From Chloroflexia bacterium (GTDB lineage: Bacteria > Chloroflexota > Chloroflexia > Thermomicrobiales > JALYUS01), in assembly GCA_025928215.1 (NCBI GenBank), contig JAICJW010000086.1, positions 1-13,018 on the forward strand: a stretch of DNA of 13,018 nucleotides, written 5' to 3'. Position 1 is the first letter of the stretch, and each line of letters begins with the position of its first letter. Made by a program: the position numbers and the translations under genes. The notes under the pieces were generated by a model. The model did not search any database. It saw only the letters and a list, made by a program, of their open reading frames with translations, and was not told the origin of the DNA. Positions 6,796-13,018 of this stretch are shown here, one piece after another.

Positions 6796-7867
6796 GCTGT
6801 TGATCCTGTTCGGTGTCGCGCGCCCCCGAAACGAGGCGCACAAAAACATCATCGAAGGTGAGCGTATGTGGCTCCATCGAGACGCAGCCGCCCTCCTCGC
6901 GGTCACAGTATTCGGTCAGGGAGAGGAGATCGGTGGAGAGGTTATCCACCGTCACACGCACTTCATCGGGGCGGTCGAGCGCTTCGACCCCATGGACGAA
7001 GGGAAGTGATTGGAGCCGTGCGACGATATCCGGGCGTGGCTGGTCGAAGCGAATATCGAGCATCTCGCCGCCAGTCGCGGCGCGGCGCAAGTCCGACGGC
7101 GTTCCGGCGGCGATGATCGTGCCTTCATGAACGAGCAGTACCTGATCGCAGTATTCCGCCTCCGCGACGTATTGCGTCGTAATGACCATCGTCTTTCCAT
7201 CTTCTCGCGCGCTTTTGAGGCCATCCCAGATGGACTCGCGCAGGATCGGATCAATGCCGGCGGTTGGCTCGTCGAGAACGAGGAAATCCGGGTCGTGCAT
7301 CAGCGTGGCGGCGAGTGAGAGCCGCCGCCGCATACCACCGGAAAGGTCCTCGGCGCGGCGTGCACGCGCGTCCTCAAGGTCAACGAACGGCAGCAATTGC
7401 GCGATTCGCCGCCTGGTTTCCCACCACGGCACGCCATAGAGCGAGGCCGCAAAGCGCAGGTTCTCCTCGGTTGTCAGGGCCGGGTAGAGGACGAAATCCT
7501 GCGGCATATAGCCGATTCGCTCGCGGTCGCTACGCCGCAGTTTCCAAGGATCGCGCCCGAAGAGGCGAACGGTGCCGCTGCTCGCCTTGTACATGCCGAG
7601 CATCATGCGGATCGTCGTTGTCTTGCCGCTGCCGCTCGGGCCGATAATGCCGAGGATTTCGCCCCACGGCACCCGAAAGGTGATGTCGTGCAGCACTTCC
7701 TCTTTGCCGAACTTCTTGGTGACATCTTCAAAGGTCACCGCTTGCTCGCCAACGGGGGATCGCCGCATGGCGGGCCGACGTGTCCGTGCCGCCGTATCGG
7801 GCTGCGTGCCTGCCTCTTTTCCAGGCGCTGTGGTCTCTGGTTGTTGCATGATCGTGCTATCCGCCAT
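6752..7867 (-). CDS. ABC transporter ATP-binding protein (ABC-2 exporter)
   Basis: A cytoplasmic ATPase subunit of about 371 residues that powers the ABC-2 permease encoded downstream. The nucleotide-binding domain (about 42-260) has Walker A GPSGSGKT (76-83), Q-loop YMPQDFVLYP (Gln123), signature LSGGM (175-179) and Walker B FLVLDEPTAGID with catalytic Glu200. The H-loop position reads TTQYVAEAEYCD, with Gln232 where most family members have His. A C-terminal domain (about 265-350) follows, as in DrrA-like exporters. The tail beyond 350 is polar and Pro-rich and is encoded in the overlap with the permease gene. The start is uncertain: ATG 7867 is chosen, but a GTG at 7888 and an ATG at 7849 are also possible, and no strong ribosome binding site decides. 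The 30-40 residues before the domain are low complexity. Confidence 0.9.
   Translation of the reverse strand: MADSTIMQQPETTAPGKEAGTQPDTAARTRRPAMRRSPVGEQAVTFEDVTKKFGKEEVLHDITFRVPWGEILGIIGPSGSGKTTTIRMMLGMYKASSGTVRLFGRDPWKLRRSDRERIGYMPQDFVLYPALTTEENLRFAASLYGVPWWETRRRIAQLLPFVDLEDARARRAEDLSGGMRRRLSLAATLMHDPDFLVLDEPTAGIDPILRESIWDGLKSAREDGKTMVITTQYVAEAEYCDQVLLVHEGTIIAAGTPSDLRRAATGGEMLDIRFDQPRPDIVARLQSLPFVHGVEALDRPDEVRVTVDNLSTDLLSLTEYCDREEGGCVSMEPHTLTFDDVFVRLVSGARDTEQDQQHGNPRDPAPPSVAT
6804..6807 (-). promoter_or_regulatory. Ribosome binding site deciding the permease start
   Basis: AGGA on the minus strand, eight bases before the ATG at 6795 and inside the ATPase reading frame. It supports the internal start over the longer open frame. 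Confidence 0.45.
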
Positions 7868-7969
7868 CAGGAGAACCCCCGCATACACCGATGGTATCCG
7901 GCGAGACAGAGCGCACGAACGATGCCACGATGGAAAAGTAACCGGCGGTGCGACAAACGAACGCGGGTG

Positions 7970-9349
7970 CTATCCGGCCGCGGCGATGCGATAGACCGTG
8001 CCCGTGCTGTCATCGGTCATGTACATCGCGCCGTCGCCGCCAATCGTCACACCGACCGGGCGGCCCCAGACCTGCCCCGGATCGTTCGCACTCCCTGGCA
8101 GCCAGCCCGAGGCGAAATCTTCCGGTTGGCCCGCCTGCCCATTAACGAAGGGGACGCGCACCACCTTGTAGCCGGTCTTCACCGAGCGGTTCCACGAGCC
8201 ATGATAGGCGATGTAGATGCTGTCCTTATATTGCTGCGGCGCGTTGAATTGGTCGCCGAAGGTAAGGCCGAGCGCGGCGGAGTGCGCGGGTAGCGCGACC
8301 TCCGCGGGAACCGCCTGCGTGCATTTCGATGGGTTGCCGAACTCCGGGTTGGGCGTCGTGCCATTGTAGCAATAGGGGTAGCCATTGAAGCTGCCGTCCC
8401 GCACGATGCGCAGTTCATCCGGCGGGATGTTGTCTCCGATGCTGTCGCGCCCATTGACGGTCGCCCACATGGTATTCGTGCCGGGCTGCCAGGTGAAGCC
8501 GACGGCGTTGCGGAGGCCGGTGGCAAAGAGTCGCCCGTTCTTGCCGTCCGGGTCATAGACGCTGATCGCGGCGCGGCGATTGTCCGGTTGCACGCAGACA
8601 TTGCAATTGGAGCCAATCGCCAGATAGAGCTTGCCGTCCGGGCCGAAGGCAATCGTGCGCGTCCAGTGATCGGTGGGCGGCGGCAGGTTGGGAATGACGA
8701 CCTCCTTGTTACCCTGCGGCTGCATCGCATCGTTCGGTGCGGGGAAGCGCGAGACCGCGCTCGTCTCGCCGACATAGACCCAATCCTGATAGAAGGCGAT
8801 GCTCGACGGTAGGTTGAGGCCACTGGCGAATACGACCGTATCGTCCGCCTTGCCGTCATGATTCGCGTCCGGCAGGATGAGGATGCGGCCATTGCCATCC
8901 GCAACAAACAGCATGCCGTCCGACGGGCGCACGGCCATGAAGCGGACGGGGCCGAGATGCTGCGCGTAGACATCAATATTAAATCCGGCCGGAAGCATCA
9001 CGGTTCCACCGGGCAGCGTATGAGCCTGCGGCGGTCCGGTCGGCGCGGTGGCCGGGGGCGGGGCTGTCGTGGGGCTTGTCGTCGCTGCCGTGGTGGCGGC
9101 GTCCGTTGCGGGCGGCGCGGCGACGCCGGTCGTCGGTGTTGACGCCGCTGCCACAGGGGTATCGGTCGGTGTCGCAGTCAGTGGCGCCAACGCGTCAGCC
9201 GTTGTGCCATTCGACGCTTGCGTGCGGGTAACCGGAGTCGCGGTTGCAGGGGCGGCCGGGGTCGCGGTCGCCCTGCCCCCGCCGCACGCCGCGAGGAGCG
9301 TGATGCAGCAGCTGATAAGGAGGAGGGGGGTGGTGCGAGTGTGTGCCAC
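7970..9349 (-). CDS. Glucose/sorbosone dehydrogenase-like beta-propeller lipoprotein
   Basis: A 459-residue exported lipoprotein of the PQQ-dependent sugar (glucose/sorbosone) dehydrogenase family (PF07995). These are periplasmic or surface six-bladed propellers that oxidise sugars using PQQ. The GTG start at 9349 is chosen because GGAGG sits six bases upstream and gives a proper signal peptide ending in LLAAC (Cys22). Residues 24-110 are an Ala/Thr/Pro linker. The propeller (about 115-457) shows MLPAGFNIDVYA, the Asp-rich loop DANHDGKADD (161-170, possibly calcium-binding), DHWTRTIAFGPDGKLYLAIG with His228 at the expected catalytic-base position, ATGLRNAVGFTWQPG with Arg280, FNGYPYCYNG, and PVGVTIGGDGAMYMTDD. 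Four Cys (249, 252, 327, 343) could form disulfides. Actual PQQ use and substrate are not proven; many family members are uncharacterised. A DUF350 gene lies 64 bases upstream. Confidence 0.87.
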   Translation of the reverse strand: MAHTRTTPLLLISCCITLLAACGGGRATATPAAPATATPVTRTQASNGTTADALAPLTATPTDTPVAAASTPTTGVAAPPATDAATTAATTSPTTAPPPATAPTGPPQAHTLPGGTVMLPAGFNIDVYAQHLGPVRFMAVRPSDGMLFVADGNGRILILPDANHDGKADDTVVFASGLNLPSSIAFYQDWVYVGETSAVSRFPAPNDAMQPQGNKEVVIPNLPPPTDHWTRTIAFGPDGKLYLAIGSNCNVCVQPDNRRAAISVYDPDGKNGRLFATGLRNAVGFTWQPGTNTMWATVNGRDSIGDNIPPDELRIVRDGSFNGYPYCYNGTTPNPEFGNPSKCTQAVPAEVALPAHSAALGLTFGDQFNAPQQYKDSIYIAYHGSWNRSVKTGYKVVRVPFVNGQAGQPEDFASGWLPGSANDPGQVWGRPVGVTIGGDGAMYMTDDSTGTVYRIAAAG

Positions 9350-9355
9350 GGAAAA

Positions 9356-9360
9356 CCTCC
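9356..9360 (-). promoter_or_regulatory. Ribosome binding site deciding a GTG start
   Basis: GGAGG on the minus strand with a six-base spacer to GTG 9349. It fixes the start of the sorbosone dehydrogenase-like lipoprotein well inside a longer open frame. Confidence 0.75.
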
Positions 9361-9413
9361 GACGCAGAATGACTGCACCCGGAGCGATCATACCGCATGT
9401 CAGATGCCATCGG

Positions 9414-9632
9414 TCAGACAGAGAACGCGCCATGGATAACGACCGCGACACCGAGCATGAAGAAGCCGACGGTGACGGCGACGGCAATGTTATCTTCCTC
9501 AAAAATCTTCTTCTGCAAATCGGTCGGCGTGAGCGCGTCGAAGAGCCGGTAGCCGATAAGCAGAAGCGCCATGCCGGTGAATGCATAAATGATCGCACTG
9601 ACCCAGATGCGCAGTTCATGCCCAAAATTCAC
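9414..9632 (-). CDS. DUF350 small membrane protein
   Basis: A 72-residue integral membrane protein with two hydrophobic helices (about 9-30 and 48-70) separated by a conserved hairpin: GYRLFDALTPTDLQKKIFEEDNIAVA is split by Pro/Asp and Glu residues typical of DUF350 (PF03994; compare LFDxLTPxDFxxELFEExNxALA). Many DUF350 proteins carry two or more such units; this is a single unit. The GTG start at 9632 is chosen because GGAGG lies six bases upstream; the longer frame adds 24 residues without domain features. The function of the family is unknown. It sits 64 bases before the sugar dehydrogenase-like lipoprotein on the same strand and may be cotranscribed with it. A TATGCT box lies upstream, near the end of the M24 gene, but without a good -35. 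Confidence 0.82.
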   Translation of the reverse strand: MNFGHELRIWVSAIIYAFTGMALLLIGYRLFDALTPTDLQKKIFEEDNIAVAVTVGFFMLGVAVVIHGAFSV

Positions 9633-9638
9633 GGCGAT

Positions 9639-9643
9639 CCTCC
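9639..9643 (-). promoter_or_regulatory. Ribosome binding site deciding the DUF350 start
   Basis: GGAGG on the minus strand, six bases before GTG 9632. It selects this start over the longer open frame. Confidence 0.7.
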
Positions 9644-9720
9644 GTTCGCGTCCCGATGAATCAATCTGTCGTGTGCTGCACTGCTCGGTAATCGCGCAAA
9701 GCATAGCACATGATGACTGC

Positions 9721-10908
9721 TCACTTACGGACGAGTAGCAGTTCCGTCTGCGGTGGGCTGAACCAGCGCGCGCCCTCTTCAGTCACTTCGAGGTCGTCTT
9801 CGAGGGCGATCATGCCGTACCCCTCGACGAATGTGCCAATCTCCAGAACGTAGCACTGCCCGGCCTCGATGATCTCGTTTGGTTTGTCGCCGTATCGCTC
9901 CCAGCGGGGATAGAATCCCCCGCCGCCATCGTGCGCGACGTGGCCGAGTTGATGGCCGAGGCTGAACTGCCACTCCTTACCGCGCTCCGCGAAGAACTCG
10001 CGTGCTGCCTCGTCCACCTGCCAGCCGGGAATACCGGGCCGCACGGCGTCGAACCCGGCCATGATCGCCCGCTGCACGGTGTCGAAGTCGCGCCGGACGG
10101 GGGGCGGTGCCTCCGTCTCGTCGTCCTTCAGGAAGTACCAGGTGCGCTGCATGTCGGACGAGTATCCGTCAATCGTGATGCCGAAATCGAGGCGCAGCAG
10201 TTTGCCCTTCTCGATCGCATTCGTCGTCGGGCCGACATGGCCGATGGGCGATCGGTCGCCCGCCGTGACGGTCGGGTTGTACTCCTTCTCCCATGACAGG
10301 CCGTAGCCGAGTTCGCGGCAGCGGCGATGGAGGAACTGCTGAATTTCCTGCTCCGTCGTGCCGATCCGCACCCACTCCGTCATCTCCGCGAAGAGCCGCT
10401 CCGTCTCCGCGCAGGCATGCGCGATCCGCTTTCGCTCCTCCGGCGATTTACGCCCCCGGACGCGCGTCGCAATCGGTTCGGCAGAGATGAAGCGCGCGGG
10501 GTACGGCGTCCCGTCGAGCGCGTGATTGAGGTTCAGCCACATGCCGTGCGTGAGGCCATCCGCCTTGTCATTGTCGGTGCTGTAATCGAGGGCGATCTGT
10601 TGGGGATCGAAGCGACCGATAATCGCTCGTAGCGGCTCACTCCATCCCTGCACATACCCATGCGGCGTATAGATGCCCTCCGCCTCGATCTGCGCCACAT
10701 CGCCCGTACCAACGATCGCATGCGTCTCGCCGGAGCGCGTGATGATGAACGCGGACGCCCAGGTCGCGCCCGCGCCGACGACAATCGGGATCGAGGGGTC
10801 ACAGAGCGTGCTCGTCTCCCGCCCGATGAGCATCCACATATCTATCTCAAGTTCATTGAGAATGCCGACCGCTTGCGCCACCTTCTCTTTGACCAGTTGA
10901 TTCACCAT
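9721..10908 (-). CDS. M24 family Xaa-Pro peptidase (prolidase/aminopeptidase P-like)
   Basis: A 395-residue cytoplasmic metallopeptidase with the two-domain layout of prolidase/aminopeptidase P: a creatinase N-terminal domain (about 1-145) and a pita-bread catalytic domain (about 155-390). It would cleave the bond before proline in peptides. All five dinuclear metal ligands are present: Asp241 (RLDFG) and Asp252 (YSSDMQRTW), 11 residues apart as in Pyrococcus prolidase; His319 (SLGHQLG); Glu356 (VLEIGTF); and Glu370 (ALEDDLEV, followed by TEEGARWFS). His224 in PIGHVGP is the usual substrate-side His. The start is ATG 10908, not 10923, because AAGGAG lies six bases before it, inside the longer frame. 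The M20 hydrolase gene lies just upstream on the same strand with a 65-base gap containing a strong hairpin, which suggests joint peptide catabolism. It could also act on another amide substrate, as creatinase does. Confidence 0.92.
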   Translation of the reverse strand: MVNQLVKEKVAQAVGILNELEIDMWMLIGRETSTLCDPSIPIVVGAGATWASAFIITRSGETHAIVGTGDVAQIEAEGIYTPHGYVQGWSEPLRAIIGRFDPQQIALDYSTDNDKADGLTHGMWLNLNHALDGTPYPARFISAEPIATRVRGRKSPEERKRIAHACAETERLFAEMTEWVRIGTTEQEIQQFLHRRCRELGYGLSWEKEYNPTVTAGDRSPIGHVGPTTNAIEKGKLLRLDFGITIDGYSSDMQRTWYFLKDDETEAPPPVRRDFDTVQRAIMAGFDAVRPGIPGWQVDEAAREFFAERGKEWQFSLGHQLGHVAHDGGGGFYPRWERYGDKPNEIIEAGQCYVLEIGTFVEGYGMIALEDDLEVTEEGARWFSPPQTELLLVRK

Positions 10909-10914
10909 GCGCTG

Positions 10915-10920
10915 CTCCTT
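10915..10920 (-). promoter_or_regulatory. Ribosome binding site deciding the M24 start
   Basis: AAGGAG on the minus strand with a six-base spacer to ATG 10908. It overlaps codons of the alternative upstream ATG at 10923, which is therefore unlikely to be used. Confidence 0.7.
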
Positions 10921-10935
10921 CATACGATCAGACCT

Positions 10936-10965
10936 GGTGGTGGTGGGCTAACGCCCGCCACCATC
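10936..10965 (-). other. Strong intercistronic hairpin between M20 and M24 genes
   Basis: A 13-bp stem (two G-U pairs possible) closes a four-base loop (10949-10952), starting nine bases after the M20 stop and ending 15 bases before the M24 ribosome binding site. No T-tract follows on the minus strand, so it is not a standard intrinsic terminator. It could stabilise the M20 message end, attenuate read-through, or be a protein-binding inverted repeat. Confidence 0.45.
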
Positions 10966-10973
10966 TCGCTCCA

Positions 10974-12392
10974 TCACTGCGCCAATGTCTCGGCGAGATT
11001 GAGGAAGTAGGCGGCGATCCATTGCTGGGCGTCTTTCATGCCCTGGACCGTCGCGTACTCGTTCGGGCTGTGGACGCGCCCGCCGTGACCGAGACCACCC
11101 ATCGCGACGGGGATATTGAGCCACTTCTTATCGGTGAAGAGGTAGAAGGGCGCGGAACCGGCGAGATGAGGCCAGATTTCCGGTTCGTGGCCGAACTGAT
11201 GGTAGGTCTCGATCATCGCCTGCACCGGCGGATCGTCACTGCGTGTCTTCGCCCAGGGGTAGGCGTCCAGGATTTCCACGGCGATGTCCGCGAAACCGTG
11301 GCGGTCGAGATGGGCGCGGATGCGCTCGTACGTCGTCCGCGGGTCCATGTCGCGGACCATGCGGACATCCACTTTCGCCTTCGCCTCATGGGGGATGATC
11401 GTCTTCGTCCCCTCCTGCCAGTGGCCACCGACGATGCCGTCAATGTTGAGCGTCGGTTGGTAGAGATACTTCCGCAGCAGGGGCACGCCGTCGAGGTCGT
11501 ACTTGAAGCAGCGCACCTCGTCGCCGCGCAGCCGTTCGTCGGGGTCGAGCGTCGGCGCGAGGGTGGCAAGCAATGCCTCGTCGTGCGCGTCCGCCGGTTC
11601 GACTTCATCGTAGAAGCCATCCACGAGGATATGCTTCTGGTCGGTGCTCAGCATCGAAGCGAGCGCGTGGGTGAGCCGCCACGCCGGATTGCCGTACCAG
11701 ACGGCATTTGAGCCATGCACCGCGCGCACGGTCGGGCCGCCCCAGTCGCCGCCGCGCGCCGTGAACTCCATGAAAAGGATGCCCTTGACGCCGAGATAGG
11801 AGAGCACCTTGCCGTTCAAATCCTGCGACAGAAAGGCGAAAAAGGCGGCATCCGCCTGGAGACGGTCCCGGTTCTCGCGGACGAAATCGGGCAAATGCTG
11901 CGACCCCATCTCCTCCTCACCCTCAACCATGAAGATGACATTCATCGGCAGCGTGCCGTGGACGCTCTTCAATGCTTCCAAGGCAAGAAGGGTATTGACG
12001 AGCGGCCCTTTCTGATTCATCACGCCGCGATTGATGAGGCAGGGGCCGAGTTCCGGCGCGAACGGCGGCGTCATGATCTCGCCGCCGAAGGGATCGCCAA
12101 CTACCCATGTCTCACCGAGGACGGGCTGCACATCGTACATGCCGTAGAGGAGAATGGTGTGCGGCGCGCCGGCGTCAATCCGACCATAGACGACGGGCCA
12201 GCCCTTGGTCGGAACGATTTCGCCCGTGCCGCCGAGCCGTTCGATCCAGCGGACGAGCATCCGCGCGCAGTCGCCCATCCCCGTGCCGTCCGCCGAAATG
12301 GATGGCTGACGCACGAAGGCGCGCACCTCCTCCAGATGCCGGCCCCAATGCTCGTCAATATATGCCTGCACGCGGCTCGAGTCCGCTGTCAC
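10974..12392 (-). CDS. M20 family metallohydrolase with altered metal-ligand positions
   Basis: A 472-residue cytoplasmic protein of the M20 dipeptidase/deacylase family (CNDP/DapE/ArgE relatives), of usual length, with a catalytic domain split by a dimerisation lid domain (about 205-330). The overall motifs are clear: LLYGMYDVQP, RGVMNQKGP, MVEGEEEMGS and GLGHGGRVHSPNE. The first motif normally reads YGHYDVQP; here Met85 replaces the metal-binding His. In the second, Asn126 replaces the bridging Asp (family RGxxDxKG). The catalytic Glu/metal Glu pair (160-161) and the C-terminal His441 are kept; the third-ligand Asp is shifted or absent near FLSQDLNG. The protein may bind one metal or none, or belong to a divergent active subfamily. 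GTG 12392 is preferred to GTG 12398 because GGGAG sits seven bases before it and only one base before the other. It is followed by the M24 peptidase gene. Confidence 0.88.
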   Translation of the reverse strand: MTADSSRVQAYIDEHWGRHLEEVRAFVRQPSISADGTGMGDCARMLVRWIERLGGTGEIVPTKGWPVVYGRIDAGAPHTILLYGMYDVQPVLGETWVVGDPFGGEIMTPPFAPELGPCLINRGVMNQKGPLVNTLLALEALKSVHGTLPMNVIFMVEGEEEMGSQHLPDFVRENRDRLQADAAFFAFLSQDLNGKVLSYLGVKGILFMEFTARGGDWGGPTVRAVHGSNAVWYGNPAWRLTHALASMLSTDQKHILVDGFYDEVEPADAHDEALLATLAPTLDPDERLRGDEVRCFKYDLDGVPLLRKYLYQPTLNIDGIVGGHWQEGTKTIIPHEAKAKVDVRMVRDMDPRTTYERIRAHLDRHGFADIAVEILDAYPWAKTRSDDPPVQAMIETYHQFGHEPEIWPHLAGSAPFYLFTDKKWLNIPVAMGGLGHGGRVHSPNEYATVQGMKDAQQWIAAYFLNLAETLAQ

Positions 12393-12515
12393 GTTCACGC
12401 TCCCTTCTCTGTGCGAAAACCGTTGCGTTCGGTGAAGAAGTCTAGCATACGGTGGGGAATCTCATCTCTGCACTCACTCCTTCATTGTCGTGAACGTACA
12501 TCTTGCACTTGCTTG

Positions 12516-12552
12516 CTATACTGCGAGAGAACGTTTGATGATGTCAGTATAG
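12516..12552. promoter_or_regulatory. Inverted repeat in the divergent intergenic region, candidate operator
   Basis: CTATACTG (12516-12523) and its exact reverse complement CAGTATAG (12545-12552) flank a 21-base spacer, centred about 42 bases before the ATG of the divergent secreted-protein gene. Each arm contains a TATACT -10-like hexamer, one facing each way, but neither has a good -35 at 16-18 bases. It may be an operator for a dimeric regulator or a pair of divergent -10 elements. The core promoter for either gene is not certain. Confidence 0.35.
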
Positions 12553-12575
12553 TATGCATTCGACGGGGTATCCGC

Positions 12576-13018
12576 ATGCGTAATCGAAGAGGCGCACGGC
12601 GTGTTGTGTCGCTGCTTTTTATCCTGTTGCTCGCGCTCTTCGTGCCGCTGTCGTCGGTGCGAGCAGCCGCGCCGTTTGCTGATCCGGCCTTCCGTGCCCT
12701 CTGGGAGCGGACGGACGGCCCGGTCGCGGCGGGGGCGGTGCAGCGGACTTTTCTCTGGGGGCCGGTGCCGATCAGTGAGGCCGTTCAGGAGCCGTATGCT
12801 CAGAGTCCGGGCGGCATGCGGCTCGTCCAATATTTCGATAAAAGCCGCATGGAGCTGACCCAACCAGGGGGCGCGCAAGGGGCCAGCTCCTCCGTCACGA
12901 ACGGGCTGCTCGTCGTTGAATTGATGACCGGGCGCGTCCAGATTGGCGATGATCCGTCGCAAATTGAACCGCGCGACCCCGCGAACATTAATGCCGTCGG
13001 TGATGGCGACGATCCGAA
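12576..13018 (+). CDS. Secreted protein of unknown function, N-terminal part (3' end outside window)
   Basis: An open frame from ATG 12576 to the window edge, 147 complete codons. The product begins MRNRRGARRVVSLLFILLLA, a basic N-terminus and hydrophobic core typical of a Sec signal peptide, with likely cleavage near SSVRA/AAPFA (residues 26-33). The mature part starts FADPAFRALWERTDGPVA and continues with RTFLWGPVP, GGMRLVQYFDKSRMEL, SVTNGLLVVELMTGRVQIGDD and an Asp-rich GDGDDP at the edge. I recognise this pattern (LWxRTDxPVA, FLWGP, VQYFDKSRME, TNGLLxxELxTG) as resembling conserved hypothetical secreted proteins of Chloroflexota, recalled from memory and not searched. No catalytic motif is visible in the part present. 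The ribosome binding site is weak (GGGG with an 8-base spacer). It is divergent from the M20 gene, sharing a 183-base intergenic region. Confidence 0.8.
   Translation, partial: MRNRRGARRVVSLLFILLLALFVPLSSVRAAAPFADPAFRALWERTDGPVAAGAVQRTFLWGPVPISEAVQEPYAQSPGGMRLVQYFDKSRMELTQPGGAQGASSSVTNGLLVVELMTGRVQIGDDPSQIEPRDPANINAVGDGDDP

Noticed and set aside
9350..9625. Longer open frame of the sorbosone dehydrogenase-like gene
   Set aside because: It runs through the DUF350 gene and lacks a ribosome binding site; GGAGG-6-GTG at 9349 gives a proper lipoprotein signal.
12503..12522. TTGCAC and TATACT as a promoter for the secreted-protein gene
   Set aside because: The spacing is only 8 bases, far from the 16-18 needed; kept only as part of an inverted repeat.
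12516..12962. 148-codon minus-strand open frame opposite the secreted-protein gene
   Set aside because: The plus strand encodes a signal peptide and patterned protein; the minus frame has charged, motif-free sequence.
1..13018. CRISPR array, insertion sequence, prophage or biosynthetic gene cluster
   Set aside because: No regularly spaced repeats, transposase, integrase, phage structural genes or synthase domains were found in reading either strand.

Overview
The window is one G+C-rich (about 60%, estimated by eye) bacterial chromosomal segment. It most resembles Chloroflexota, possibly the Thermomicrobia. The evidence is indirect. A Lon protease is coupled to a PII-like cyclic-di-AMP receptor. 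Two lipoproteins have long Thr/Pro/Ala linkers after the lipid-anchored Cys. At the right edge a secreted protein has a sequence style I associate with Chloroflexota hypothetical proteins. GTG starts are common. No rRNA, tRNA, CRISPR array or intact mobile element is visible.

Layout. Plus strand, 1-1331: the 3' half of lon, then a darA/pstA-like c-di-AMP receptor overlapping it by four bases. 1332-1728: a poorly filled convergent gap holding a 5'-truncated MazF/PemK-like toxin remnant on the minus strand. From 1729 to 12392 every recognised gene is on the minus strand. In transcription order (right to left) these are: an M20-family metallohydrolase with changed metal-ligand positions; an M24 Xaa-Pro-type peptidase; a small DUF350 membrane protein; a glucose/sorbosone dehydrogenase-like lipoprotein; a two-gene ABC-2 exporter (ATPase then permease); an M23 peptidase translationally coupled to a TolB-like beta-propeller lipoprotein; and an Fsr-type MFS transporter. 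At 12576 a divergent plus-strand gene for a secreted protein begins and runs off the window.

Functionally this is mostly housekeeping and envelope content: proteolysis (Lon), nucleotide second-messenger sensing, peptide breakdown (M20 + M24), cell-wall hydrolysis with a surface propeller, and drug or lipid export. I do not see a convincing new multi-gene defence or biosynthetic system. The points most worth a second look are the M20 protein with His-to-Met and Asp-to-Asn changes at metal-ligand positions, the lon/c-di-AMP-receptor coupling, the apparently leaderless promoter of the M23 gene, the precise junction between the MFS stop codon and the MazF remnant, and the Gln at the H-loop position of the ABC ATPase. 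Several starts were moved inward from the longest open frame because ribosome binding sites, signal peptides or overlaps pointed there.
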